Shown in pieces: positions 1 to 9,441 of a stretch of 43,904 nt of DNA. Every line of letters begins with the position of its first letter. Position 1 is the first letter of the stretch. The DNA lies in assembly GCA_959605475.1 (NCBI GenBank), contig CAUHFS010000014.1, positions 1-43,904 on the forward strand, in the 5' to 3' direction. Origin of the DNA: an uncultured Collinsella sp. (GTDB lineage: Bacteria; Actinomycetota; Coriobacteriia; Coriobacteriales; Coriobacteriaceae). A program made the translations under genes and the position numbers. The notes below the pieces were generated by a model. It had not been told where the DNA came from. It saw only the letters and a list, made by a program, of their open reading frames with translations, and did not search any database.

Positions 1-1066
<1,066 letters not shown>

Positions 1067-1203
1067 GCGGATCCTTTCTTGCATTGAGTGCATTACGTCG
1101 ATGTAACCGCACTATTGTAGCCGCGAAATCCCGCTCTAGGGCGCCTATCAGGACAAATTCATCAGTTGGGGCCTGGGTAGCCGGCCCAATCCGAATTTGT
1201 CTC

Positions 1204-1254
1204 TTGCGTAACTGTACATAGTGTATATATACTGTGCTTACCGGTTATATACAC
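1204..1254 (+). promoter_or_regulatory. Promoter and inverted-repeat operator of the GntR/ABC operon
   Basis: A 9-bp perfect inverted repeat, GTGTATATA (1221-1229) and TATATACAC (1246-1254), is separated by 16 bases. A -35-like TTGCGT (1204-1209) and a -10-like TATACT (1228-1233) overlap its left arm. YtrA-type GntR repressors commonly autoregulate through such dyads, so this is the likely operator. The repeat is seen; the promoter and binding are inferred. Confidence 0.55.
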
Positions 1255-1281
1255 GTGTAGCCCAACAGCTAAGGAGCCGCT

Positions 1282-1662
1282 GTGGACATCATCCTATCCA
1301 ATTCGAGCGACAAGCCCATCTATGAGCAGATCTCCTCGCAGGTCAAAGCTCAGATCCTTTCGGGCGCACTCGCTGCAGGAGCCAAACTCCCCAGCATCCG
1401 CGCGCTCGCGAGCGATCTTGGCGTGAGCGTCATCACCACCAAGCGCGCCTACGCCGACCTGGAGCAGCTCGGGTTTATCTGCACCGTGCAGGGCAGGGGC
1501 TGTTTTGTCGCCGAGGGCAACCAGGAGCTCTTGCGCGAAAACCAGCTCTGCCATATCGAAGAACTGCTTGCGAAAGCGGCGAGCCAAGCCGAAGCCCTGG
1601 GCGTTACGCGCGACAAGCTGCACGAGATGCTCGACCTGATAGCCCCCGAAACCATGCAGTAG
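1282..1662 (+). CDS. GntR-family repressor, YtrA subfamily
   Basis: Cytoplasmic DNA-binding regulator of 126 residues. Residues about 10-75 are a GntR winged helix (KPIYEQISSQVKAQILSG, LPSIRALASDLGVS, TTKRAYADLEQLGFI). The short tail of about 45 residues, with no FCD or UTRA effector domain, is typical of the YtrA subfamily, which controls adjacent ABC exporters. The start is the GTG at 1282, with AAGGAG six bases upstream. The gene leads a three-gene operon; the next gene begins 24 bp downstream. The dyad at 1221-1254 is its probable operator. The ligand is unknown; cell-wall-active compounds are the usual inducers in this subfamily. Confidence 0.9.
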   Translation: MDIILSNSSDKPIYEQISSQVKAQILSGALAAGAKLPSIRALASDLGVSVITTKRAYADLEQLGFICTVQGRGCFVAEGNQELLRENQLCHIEELLAKAASQAEALGVTRDKLHEMLDLIAPETMQ

Positions 1663-1685
1663 CCATCTGCAAGAAAGGCTATACC

Positions 1686-2567
1686 ATGCAAAACTTGCTA
1701 GAACTCAAAGGCGTCTCACGCCGCGTAAGCGACCGCTTTTCCCTACGCGATGTCACACTCACCGTGGAGCCCGGCCAGATCGTCGGCTTTGTGGGCGCAA
1801 ACGGCGCCGGCAAAACAACGACCATTCGCGCCGCGCTCGGGCTCATAAAGCTCGATGCCGGCGAGGTACACCTGTTTGGGCAGCGCTGCGACGCCGACGC
1901 GCCCGGCGAGACACAGCGCCACCTGCGCTCCCGCGTCGGTCTTGTCCTGGACACATGCCCCTTCCCCTCCACGCTCAAGGTGGACCAGATTGAGACGCTC
2001 GTAGGCCCGGCGTACCCCACGTGGAGTAGCGAAACATTCGCCAGATTTATCGACCGATTTGGCCTTGACCCCAAAGCCAAGGTCAAGGACCTCTCCCGCG
2101 GCATGGGCATGAAGCTGCAGCTTGCCTGCGCGCTCAGCCACGATGCCGAACTGCTCGTTTTGGACGAAGCCACCGCGGGCCTCGATCCCATGGCGCGTGA
2201 GGAACTACTCGATGAGCTGCTCGCCTTTGTTTCCGACGGCCAGCGCAGCGTACTGCTCTCGAGCCACATTACGTCCGACCTCGATCGCGCCGCCGATCGC
2301 GTCATCTGCATCGATAAAGGCTCGATTGTATTTGACCTGCCACGCGAGGACATTACCGACCGCGCCGGCATCGCCCACTGCACGCAAGCACAGGCCGCAG
2401 AGCTCATGGCTTGCGTCGAAGGCGCCCGTGCCGCCCGCCACGCCTATAGCGTGGACGTGCTCGTGCCCAACCGCCGCGATACACTCGAGGCTTTCCCCGA
2501 GATTCCCTGCGATCGGACAACCATTGATGATTATCTTCGCCTCATGCTGAAAGGGGCTTCGAAATGA
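1686..2567 (+). CDS. ABC transporter ATP-binding protein (YtrB-like)
   Basis: ATPase subunit of 293 residues for the permease encoded next. Seen: Walker A GANGAGKTTT near residue 36, the signature LSRGMGMKLQLACAL, Walker B LLVLDEATAGLDP and the switch region LLSSHI. After the ATPase core comes an extension of about 80 residues, as in exporters of the ABC-2 class. It overlaps the permease gene by 4 bp (ATGA), so the two are probably translationally coupled. Together with the YtrA-type repressor it forms an inducible export unit; the substrate cannot be read from the sequence. Confidence 0.92.
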   Translation: MQNLLELKGVSRRVSDRFSLRDVTLTVEPGQIVGFVGANGAGKTTTIRAALGLIKLDAGEVHLFGQRCDADAPGETQRHLRSRVGLVLDTCPFPSTLKVDQIETLVGPAYPTWSSETFARFIDRFGLDPKAKVKDLSRGMGMKLQLACALSHDAELLVLDEATAGLDPMAREELLDELLAFVSDGQRSVLLSSHITSDLDRAADRVICIDKGSIVFDLPREDITDRAGIAHCTQAQAAELMACVEGARAARHAYSVDVLVPNRRDTLEAFPEIPCDRTTIDDYLRLMLKGASK

Positions 2568-3262
2568 AACGCGCCTTTATGTCCGAGCTCGCCATCGTTC
2601 GCACGCTTATCCCGAGTATCGCGGGCGTCGGCCTGTTCATATTCGTCGTGCTGACCCTCGCCAACGCATCGGATGGTGATTCTGGCATGAGTGCCGGCGC
2701 CTGCGCGGTCAGCGCCATGTCGCCCATCATGGTCATGAGCTCGCTGGCCGGCTTCGACAACCAAAACGGATGGGAACGCTATCGGGCAACGCTGCCCATC
2801 TCGCGCAAAGACATCATCTGCGCACGTTACCTGTGTATCGTTGCTTTCTCGGCCATCATGGCATGTGCGGCTGCACTGTTGAACATCGTCACCATCCCAC
2901 TGTTCAATAATGCAGGCATCCCCCCGACGGGACAGGCCGTCTTTGAGATTACAATTGCCTCGGCAGCCTCGATGCTCATCTCCCTCATGATGGTGTTTTT
3001 GGCGCAACCGTTGTTCTTTCGATTTGGACACATGGAGGCGCTGCGCCTGTCCGTTGGTCTGTTTGCCTTGCTCGGATGCCTTGCCATGGCCACGCTGAGC
3101 TCCTCCAACCCCATCAGCAACTGGCTCATGTCGATTGCCGGGGCAAATCCCGATCCCGCCGTCCTCGGCTGCCTGTGCGCAGGAATTGCCGTACTGGCCC
3201 TCGTGCTATTTGCACTGAGCTGCGCCATCAGCACCAGGGTCTATCGAGCGCGCGATCTGTAG
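2564..3262 (+). CDS. ABC-2 type permease
   Basis: A 232-residue integral membrane protein with about six hydrophobic segments (for example IPSIAGVGLFIFVVLTLA, AFSAIMACAAALLNIV, MLISLMMVFLAQPLFF, VLALVLFALSCAI). After the first segment it carries a GFDNQNGWERYRATLPISRKD stretch typical of ABC-2 permeases of the YtrC/CcmB-like kind. Its start overlaps the ATPase gene by 4 bp. It forms the membrane channel for the preceding ATPase. No specific substrate signature is visible. Confidence 0.85.
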   Translation: MKRAFMSELAIVRTLIPSIAGVGLFIFVVLTLANASDGDSGMSAGACAVSAMSPIMVMSSLAGFDNQNGWERYRATLPISRKDIICARYLCIVAFSAIMACAAALLNIVTIPLFNNAGIPPTGQAVFEITIASAASMLISLMMVFLAQPLFFRFGHMEALRLSVGLFALLGCLAMATLSSSNPISNWLMSIAGANPDPAVLGCLCAGIAVLALVLFALSCAISTRVYRARDL

Positions 3263-3352
3263 CCACGCGAGCCTCGATCCACGAAGGACGCGATCGCCGC
3301 CCCTCCCCGCAAATCCGTGGCAAACGGCATGTCCCCGGCGTGCGCCACCGTG

Positions 3353-4654
3353 CTACTTGCACAGCGGCTTGGGCAGCGGAATGCCTGCCGCAATGACGGC
3401 GGCGATTATCATGCAGACGATACCCTTGAGCGGGAAGCACATAAGCAGCAGGCCCACGACCATGACGGGCTGACGCATAACGGCGCCCATCGTCGAGGCG
3501 GTGCAGACGGCGACGCAAAAGACCGGATCGGCGCCGGTAAGGATAGCGAAGCCGTAGCCCAGGCTCACGCCCGAAAAGATAACCGGGAAGAAGTGACCGC
3601 CGCGCCAACCGAGGTTGATGAGGGCGGGCGTCAGCATGGCCTTAACAAGACCGGTCGCGATAAGCACGCCGGCGGGAATGGTCAGATAGGTCTCCATGAG
3701 CACGTCGGCTTGGGTCTCGCCGGCAAACATAGTGTAGGGCAGGACCGTGCCACAGATGGCGAGCGCCAGACCGGCTAGCATGGCCTTGACGACAGGGCGC
3801 TCCCCTATGGCATGGGACAGTGCCTCGCTTGCATGCTCAGAGACAAAGTACAGCCAGCCGCATACGGTGCCGACCAACGCCAGCGGAATGAACCAGGCAA
3901 GCTCAAGGTTACCCACCTGGGCGGCCTCGAACCTCGGCATGCCCATGCCGCCGCCCATAAGCTGGCCGAGCAGCAGGTAGGTACCCAGACCGCCGGCAAT
4001 CGCAATGCCGTAGACCACGGTCTTTTGCGCCTTGGGAAGCTTGATCGTGATCTCATCGGACGCGGACTCATCATCATTAGCGCCCTGGCCGTCGGCGCTA
4101 CCGGCGAGCGGCGCCACAAAGCCAAACACGGGCGCGGTGAAGAGCGCCGTCAGGGCAGCTTGGGTACCCAGCAGCGTGAGCTGCCTAAACTCGGCGCCAA
4201 AGCGACGCATGCGGTCGCCGACCCAGCTGCACAGACCCGCAATGACGCCGGTCAGGCCGGCTTCCGGTCCAATGCTTCCGCCAAATAGCAGTGGCAGCAA
4301 TGCCGCAAGCGAAAGCTTGCCCAAGTTGTCGTACGGGTAGCGGCCGTCGCGCTTTACCTTGACCATCACTTGGTTGAGGTCATCGGTCTTGGTGCCCGTA
4401 AGCTTTTCGTACAGACCGATCAGCAGGCCGCCCAGCAGGCAGACGAAAAACGGATACGGCAAAAAACCGAACGGACCGCTCGCGAGCTCGGGCGAAGCGA
4501 CGCCCAGCATATGCGGGATCTCGGTCCATAGATAGTCGATACCGTGCTCCATCGCAAAGAAAAACAGCCAGACCGCGGCGCCTGCAAACGCACCGGTCAC
4601 GGCTACGCTAACTAAAAACAGCGCACGGTTTTTGGGTTTTGCAAGGTTGTCCAT
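3353..4654 (-). CDS. ClC-family chloride channel or transporter
   Basis: Membrane anion channel or proton-coupled antiporter of 433 residues with many hydrophobic segments. The family-like GGSIGPEAGLTG motif (GxxGPE loop) lies near residue 140 and GWRGGHFFPVIFSG near residue 355; both line the anion path in ClC proteins. No canonical GSGIP is visible, and an acidic cytoplasmic-looking insert (ADGQGANDDESASDE) splits the middle, so this is a divergent branch. The start is the ATG at 4652-4654, preceded by GGGAGGTCCCG; a longer upstream reading frame lacks a ribosome site. It is a single gene, followed by the LOG-family and potassium channel genes further upstream on the same strand. Confidence 0.82.
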   Translation of the reverse strand: MDNLAKPKNRALFLVSVAVTGAFAGAAVWLFFFAMEHGIDYLWTEIPHMLGVASPELASGPFGFLPYPFFVCLLGGLLIGLYEKLTGTKTDDLNQVMVKVKRDGRYPYDNLGKLSLAALLPLLFGGSIGPEAGLTGVIAGLCSWVGDRMRRFGAEFRQLTLLGTQAALTALFTAPVFGFVAPLAGSADGQGANDDESASDEITIKLPKAQKTVVYGIAIAGGLGTYLLLGQLMGGGMGMPRFEAAQVGNLELAWFIPLALVGTVCGWLYFVSEHASEALSHAIGERPVVKAMLAGLALAICGTVLPYTMFAGETQADVLMETYLTIPAGVLIATGLVKAMLTPALINLGWRGGHFFPVIFSGVSLGYGFAILTGADPVFCVAVCTASTMGAVMRQPVMVVGLLLMCFPLKGIVCMIIAAVIAAGIPLPKPLCK

Positions 4655-4780
4655 CGGGACCTCCCGTGGTCTAAATCGACAAAGATACGTTTTATTGTAG
4701 GACGGGCACAGCGCGGACGGGCCAGCCATCTACGCCTCAAACGGCACCGTTGGGCGCCGCACGTGCGATAGGCCTACGGC

Positions 4781-5314
4781 TTAGCTGCCGATAATCGATG
4801 CGATCTCGTGCAGGTCCTCGGCAAAGTAAATGCCTTGCTGGCGCCTCGGGCTCGAAAGCCCCTTATCAATCATGTGCTCGAGCAGCGCCTTGAGGTCGTT
4901 GTAGTAACCGTTCAGGTTGTACAGAATGCACGGCGTGCTCAGATGCCCCAACGATACAGCCGACATGACCTCGGCGATCTCCTCGAGTGTGCCCGTGCCG
5001 CCCGGAAAGGCGACGAACGCATCGCCGAGCTCGATCATCTTGGCCTTACGCTCGGCCATGTCGCCCGTCACGATCAGGTCATCGATACCATCGTGCTGAA
5101 ACTCGGCCTCGATAAAAAAGCTTGGCTCCACGCCGGTCACGCGCCCGCCGGCATCGAGCACGCTATCGGCGAGCGCGCCCATCAGTCCCGACTTGGACCC
5201 GCCGTATACCAGCGCGTGGCCGTTGGAGCCAATCCATGTGCCGAGCTGCCGCACCGCAGGCAGAAACGCCGGGTCGTTACCGACGCTGGCGCCCAGGTAT
5301 ACCGTAATATTCAT
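4781..5314 (-). CDS. LOG-family protein (cytokinin riboside 5'-monophosphate phosphoribohydrolase type, TIGR00730)
   Basis: A 177-residue Rossmann-fold protein. It begins MNITVYLGASVGNDP, has YGGSKSGLMGALADSVLDAGG and the family signature FPGGTGTLEEI with PGGTGT and the catalytic glutamate. LOG enzymes cleave nucleoside 5'-monophosphates to base and ribose 5-phosphate; many are misannotated as lysine decarboxylases. Start ATG at 5312-5314 with GAGGGGG about 9 bases upstream. It lies 37 bp downstream of the potassium-channel gene on the same strand, so the two may be co-transcribed. The physiological substrate here is unknown. Confidence 0.88.
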   Translation of the reverse strand: MNITVYLGASVGNDPAFLPAVRQLGTWIGSNGHALVYGGSKSGLMGALADSVLDAGGRVTGVEPSFFIEAEFQHDGIDDLIVTGDMAERKAKMIELGDAFVAFPGGTGTLEEIAEVMSAVSLGHLSTPCILYNLNGYYNDLKALLEHMIDKGLSSPRRQQGIYFAEDLHEIASIIGS

Positions 5315-5351
5315 ATTTTTGTCCCCCTCATCGTGACGCGCGGCGCCCGCC

Positions 5352-5777
5352 CTAGCGTTGGCGTCGGCGATATTCGCGCACGCGGCGCGACAGGTCGGCG
5401 AGCTCATCGCGATCGAGCTCTTCCAGGTGCTCAAGATCGTCCATGAAGCGCGCCATGGTGTCCTTTTGGCGCATCTTGATGAGCGTATTGCAGTAGTTCA
5501 CCGCCACGCCCGTGAGCATGGCGATGTAGAAGATGCTGATGACGCTCAAAACGACGGTGATAGCGCGGGCAACCGGCGTTTCGGCCGGGATATCGCCAAA
5601 GCCGATCGTCGATACAGTCTCAAAGCTAAACCAGAGGCCATCGCCAAACGTAAGGGTCGCAGGGTCGGACAGCCAGACGGCCGTCGAGCACAGCAGGTAG
5701 AAGATAAGGAACAGGCCGGTGATGCGCGCAAAGCCAGCCTGGCGCAACACGTCGGCAAGCGTCCTCAACTTGTTCAT
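5352..5777 (-). CDS. Two-TM potassium channel family protein (Ion_trans_2)
   Basis: A 141-residue small ion channel: TM1 (ITGLFLIFYLLCSTAVWL), a re-entrant pore loop with selectivity filter TVSTIGFGDI (the T-x-G-F-G-D form of TVGYGD), then TM2 (ITVVLSVISIFYIAMLTGVAV). The charged cytoplasmic tail (DDLEHLEELDRDELADLSRR) is probably helical. There is no RCK domain, so it would tetramerise as a minimal KcsA-like pore. The start is the ATG at 5775-5777, with AAAAGGGG upstream; an in-frame ATG at 5804 would add nine residues. Confidence 0.85.
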   Translation of the reverse strand: MNKLRTLADVLRQAGFARITGLFLIFYLLCSTAVWLSDPATLTFGDGLWFSFETVSTIGFGDIPAETPVARAITVVLSVISIFYIAMLTGVAVNYCNTLIKMRQKDTMARFMDDLEHLEELDRDELADLSRRVREYRRRQR

Positions 5778-5826
5778 CGCGACCCCTTTTCCCAGACGCC
5801 CCATCACGTTGCTCGGTATTGTCGCA

Positions 5827-5987
5827 CATCCGGCACTTGGGGACGTTCCTTTTGTGTCGAACAGATTGGGAACGTCCCTAAGTGCCAACTCCGGCAAAGA
5901 GTGTCCCCGGCGACCAGTCGTTTAAGAACGTCCCCAATGACTACTACAACTGCCGGACAGATTGGGAACGTCCCTAAGTGCCGGATG
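5827..5987. repeat. Intergenic repeat cluster built on GGGACGTTC units
   Basis: The segment between the channel gene and the kinase gene is a nested repeat. A 23-bp inverted pair (5827-5849 and 5965-5987, one mismatch) closes the block. A 26-bp unit starting ACAGATTGGGAACGTCCC occurs as a perfect direct repeat at 5861-5886 and 5957-5982. Between them (5916-5942) lies an inverse copy of the AGTC-TTGGGGACGTTCTTAAA unit seen again at 14992-15018 and 16087-16112. It is probably a genus-specific dispersed repeat; no coding sequence is seen here. Confidence 0.75.
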
Positions 5988-6045
5988 TTAGGCAAGCTGA
6001 GCTGGTATCCTTATGCGGTATTATCTCAACTCGATAGGATTGTCT

Positions 6046-8850
6046 GTGAAACCTTCCGCCGTCCTTCGCTTAGCTCTATATCGCACCCTAGCCGTCGCGC
6101 TTGCTGCGCTCACACTACTGAGCGCCGTCATGCCCACCCCGGCCTTTGCCGCCGACTCCGACCAGCAGGTCAAGACGGTCCGCGTCGGCTGGCTTGTCAA
6201 CAACGAGGGGTTCCAGGAAGGCACACCGGGCGAGCGCCTCTCGGGATGGGGTTACAAGTACCTCCAGACCCTCTCGTACTACACCCCTGGCTGGCAGTAC
6301 GAATACGTGTCCGGCACCTTCACCGAGCTCATGGACATGCTCGAGAAGGGCGAAATCGACCTCATGCCCAACATCTCGCATTCAGTAGAACGCGAGCAAA
6401 AGTTACTCTTTTCCTCAAACCCCGAGGGCACCGAGCGCTACTACATCTACGCCAAGCCCGATCGCGACGATCTGGCCAAGGGTGACCCCCAGGCACTCCA
6501 AGGCCTCACCATCGGCTGCAACTCTGGCGTTATGCAAACCTTCGTCGGCCAGCAGTGGCTCGCCAACGAAGGCGTCACCTGTACCTATAAAGAAATCGAC
6601 ACCGGCGGCGCCCTCTTTGCGGCACTTTCAGACGGCGAGGTCGACGCCGTCATCATGAACGACACCATTTCGTCGCCCGATGCGTCGCCCATGTTCTACG
6701 TAGGCTCGAGCGACTACTATTTTGCCGTTCCCAAAAGCCGCCCCGATCTGATGAACGACATCAACTCGGCCATGGCGGCAATCAACCGCACCAACCCGCG
6801 CTACAACGACGAAGTCAAATCCAACTACTCGGCGCAAAATAGCGGATCCGCATCACTTACCAACTCCGAACGGTCGTGGCTCAAGGCCAATAACAACACG
6901 CTTACACTTGGTTATCTCAACAACAATCTCCCCTTCTGCAACCAAGATGCAAACGGAGAAATGGAAGGGTCACTCGTCTCACTCGTTACGACGCTCCACG
7001 ACAAATTTGGCATTACCGTACACACGCTCGCTTTTTCAAGCAACCAGCAAATGACGGAAGCGCTCTCAAAGGGAAATATCGACATCGCCCTACCGGCATT
7101 TCGCGACTACTGGCTTGCCGAGCAAATGGGGACCGTTCAATCGATTTCGATGGGAACGATCTCTCTTACCGCCATCCACGCCACCAGCGATCTCAACAAG
7201 GATCTCCGCAATATCTGTTGCACAGGGTTTTCCATCGTCAACCGCAGCGAATTAAAAACTATGTTTCCAAATGCAAATGTAACCGAGTATCCGTCTGCAG
7301 ACGACATGCTTTCTGCCCTTAAGGACGGAAGATCAAGCTGCATCGTTGTTCCCAACGCACGGCTGGAAACCATCCGAGATAGCTACGATATCAGAGACTA
7401 CGAGATACAGGAACTCTCACGCACGGCCGAACTTTCTTGCCTTATGCGACGCGGAAATCCCGAATTATTGAGTATCGTCAACAAGGGCATCATCAACGCC
7501 GGAGAATCGCTTTCTGCGAGCAATTATTCCTCTACGTCGTATAGCGCACAGGAATCAGACGCGTTCAGGTTTATATATCGTCATCGTAGTTCGATTGTCG
7601 TCATCATCGTCGGTGTACTGTTGACTGGGGTAGCGGTTCTAACCTGGGCCCTGCAGCGAGCCAGAGTAGGGCAAAACAAGGCACTCGCCGCCAATGCGGC
7701 CAAAACGGCCTTTCTCGCCCGCATGAGCCATGACATCCGCACGCCGCTCAACGGCATTCTGGGGCTCATCGAAATTGAAGAATTGCACGAAGACGATGTC
7801 GATGCCGCCCGTAAAAACCGAGCTAAGGCGCGAATCGCCGCCAACCATCTGCTCTCACTCATCAACGACATTCTAGAAATGGGCAGGATTGAAAATGGTA
7901 AGCTAACGCTTGAGCATGTCTCATTTAACCTCGAAGATCTCTGCAACGATGCAATTGTTCTGTGCAAGCTCCGCGCTTCCGATCGCAATATTACGATGCA
8001 GGATCAAAGAGCACATCCCCTCTGCAATCCACATGTAATGGGAAGCCCCACTCATGTACGTCAGATTATCATCAACCTGCTCGACAACAGCATCAAGTAC
8101 AACAAAGATGGCGGGACTGTCGCTTTTGCATCGCAGATTAAACCGATCGATGATAGCCAGGTGCTCTTTTGCTTTAGCGTCTCGGACACCGGCATCGGCA
8201 TGTCGCCCGAGTTTCTTAAGCACATCTACGAACCGTTTGCCCAAGAGGGCAACGATGCCCGCAGTAAATTTCAGGGAACTGGCATGGGCATGCCGATCGT
8301 CAAATCGCTCATAGACATGATGGGCGGCACGATTGAGATTTCGAGCGAGGTCGGCGTGGGAAGTACGTTCAACGTCCAGATTCCGCTCGATATCGACAAG
8401 AACCCTCAGGCAAGAGAAGGTGCGGACGAGCAGGCGATCAGCTGCTCGCTTGCCGGCATGAACGTTCTTTTGGCCGAAGACAACGAGCTCAATGCCGAAA
8501 TTGCCCAGGCCCTGCTCGAAAGCGAAGGCATCGTCGTAACTCGCGCCGCCGACGGCAAAGAAGCGGTCGAACTATACACTAGTCGTCCCGCCGGCAGCTT
8601 CGATGCGATCCTGATGGACATCATGATGCCGGGTATGGATGGCTACGAGGCAACTCGCGCGATTCGTCTGAGCGAGAAGGCCGATGCAGCCGACATCCCC
8701 ATCATCGCGCTCACCGCCAATGCCTTTGCCGAGGACGCCAAGGCGGCACACGATGCCGGCATGAACGCCCATCTGCCCAAACCGCTCGACTTTAACAAGC
8801 TCAAAAACATCCTCGCCCACATCAAGAAAAACGGAACTGTTTCGCTATAG
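6046..8850 (+). CDS. Hybrid sensor histidine kinase with two fused solute-binding domains and a receiver domain
   Basis: About 934 residues. Order: signal peptide (ALYRTLAVALAALTLLSAV ending AFA), two tandem SBP_bac_3-type domains (about 40-265 and 280-500), a TM (about 516-538), HisKA with H562 in MSHDIRTPLNG, HATPase_c (LLDNSIKYN, DTGIGMSPEF, GTGMGMPIVKSL), then a C-terminal receiver (LLAEDNELNAEIA, LMDIMMPGMDGYE). It would bind a small ligand outside the membrane and pass phosphate to its own receiver; no output domain is present, so an Hpt or a separate regulator must act next. The GTG at 6046 is preferred (AGGA six bases upstream and a good signal peptide); an ATG at 6013 is possible. 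Codons of the second binding domain look more AT-rich than the rest. Confidence 0.9.
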   Translation: MKPSAVLRLALYRTLAVALAALTLLSAVMPTPAFAADSDQQVKTVRVGWLVNNEGFQEGTPGERLSGWGYKYLQTLSYYTPGWQYEYVSGTFTELMDMLEKGEIDLMPNISHSVEREQKLLFSSNPEGTERYYIYAKPDRDDLAKGDPQALQGLTIGCNSGVMQTFVGQQWLANEGVTCTYKEIDTGGALFAALSDGEVDAVIMNDTISSPDASPMFYVGSSDYYFAVPKSRPDLMNDINSAMAAINRTNPRYNDEVKSNYSAQNSGSASLTNSERSWLKANNNTLTLGYLNNNLPFCNQDANGEMEGSLVSLVTTLHDKFGITVHTLAFSSNQQMTEALSKGNIDIALPAFRDYWLAEQMGTVQSISMGTISLTAIHATSDLNKDLRNICCTGFSIVNRSELKTMFPNANVTEYPSADDMLSALKDGRSSCIVVPNARLETIRDSYDIRDYEIQELSRTAELSCLMRRGNPELLSIVNKGIINAGESLSASNYSSTSYSAQESDAFRFIYRHRSSIVVIIVGVLLTGVAVLTWALQRARVGQNKALAANAAKTAFLARMSHDIRTPLNGILGLIEIEELHEDDVDAARKNRAKARIAANHLLSLINDILEMGRIENGKLTLEHVSFNLEDLCNDAIVLCKLRASDRNITMQDQRAHPLCNPHVMGSPTHVRQIIINLLDNSIKYNKDGGTVAFASQIKPIDDSQVLFCFSVSDTGIGMSPEFLKHIYEPFAQEGNDARSKFQGTGMGMPIVKSLIDMMGGTIEISSEVGVGSTFNVQIPLDIDKNPQAREGADEQAISCSLAGMNVLLAEDNELNAEIAQALLESEGIVVTRAADGKEAVELYTSRPAGSFDAILMDIMMPGMDGYEATRAIRLSEKADAADIPIIALTANAFAEDAKAAHDAGMNAHLPKPLDFNKLKNILAHIKKNGTVSL

Positions 8851-8892
8851 TTTGTGCTCACCCACCATGCACAGTTAGAAAGGAAGCCAACG

Positions 8893-9372
8893 ATGTTTAG
8901 GCCCTTACGTCGAAAGAAACGCGCCATCACCGACGAAGAGGCGCGCGAACTGCTCGCCACCTGCAAGCGCGGCGTCTTTGCCGTCAACGGCGACGATGGC
9001 TACCCGTACGCCATTCCCGTCAACTACTTCTTTGACGCCGAGCACGACAAGATTTATTTCCATGGTGCCAAGGCTGGCCACAAGGTCGACGCACTCAAGC
9101 GCGATGACAAGGTCTGCTTTACCGTTTACGGAAACGAGTGGTACAAGGACGATGACTGGGCTCCCTACGTTATGAGTACCGTGGTCTTTGGCCGTTGCCG
9201 CCTGGTAGATGAGGCCCCTGCGTTTATCGAGGACAAAGTCCGCCAGCTCGCGCTTAAGTACTACCCTTCTGCCGAAGAAGTCGAGGAGGAAATCGCCAAA
9301 GATATCAAGGGCGTCCAACTCTACGAGATTTCGATTGAGCATCTTTGCGGTAAACAGATTCAAGAAAAGTAA
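8893..9372 (+). CDS. Pyridoxamine 5'-phosphate oxidase-family flavin-binding protein (NimA-like)
   Basis: A 159-residue cytoplasmic split-barrel protein. Seen: the N-terminal ITDEEARELLATCKRGVFAV, then DGYPYAIPVNYFFD and IYFHGAKAGHKVDALKRDDKVCFTV, the core of the Pyridox_ox_2/NimA-related family that binds FMN or another flavin. Members are often annotated as nitroimidazole-resistance proteins, but most have no known substrate. The ATG at 8893 follows GAAAGGAAG; an upstream in-frame start lacks a ribosome site. It stands 42 bp after the kinase gene and shares the terminator at 9400-9439 with the convergent kinase. Confidence 0.88.
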   Translation: MFRPLRRKKRAITDEEARELLATCKRGVFAVNGDDGYPYAIPVNYFFDAEHDKIYFHGAKAGHKVDALKRDDKVCFTVYGNEWYKDDDWAPYVMSTVVFGRCRLVDEAPAFIEDKVRQLALKYYPSAEEVEEEIAKDIKGVQLYEISIEHLCGKQIQEK

Positions 9373-9399
9373 GCTCAGAAACAGGTCTTGCAGATAGCA

Positions 9400-9439
9400 A
9401 TATGGCCCGGTTCCAACCAACATTGGAACCGGGCCATAT
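9400..9439. terminator. Bidirectional terminator hairpin
   Basis: A perfect 17-bp inverted repeat (9400-9416 and 9423-9439, arms starting ATATGGCCCGG) with a 6-base loop sits exactly between two convergent genes ending at 9372 and 9442. It is stable in both directions, though without a long T tract. Confidence 0.8.
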
Positions 9440-9441
9440 GC

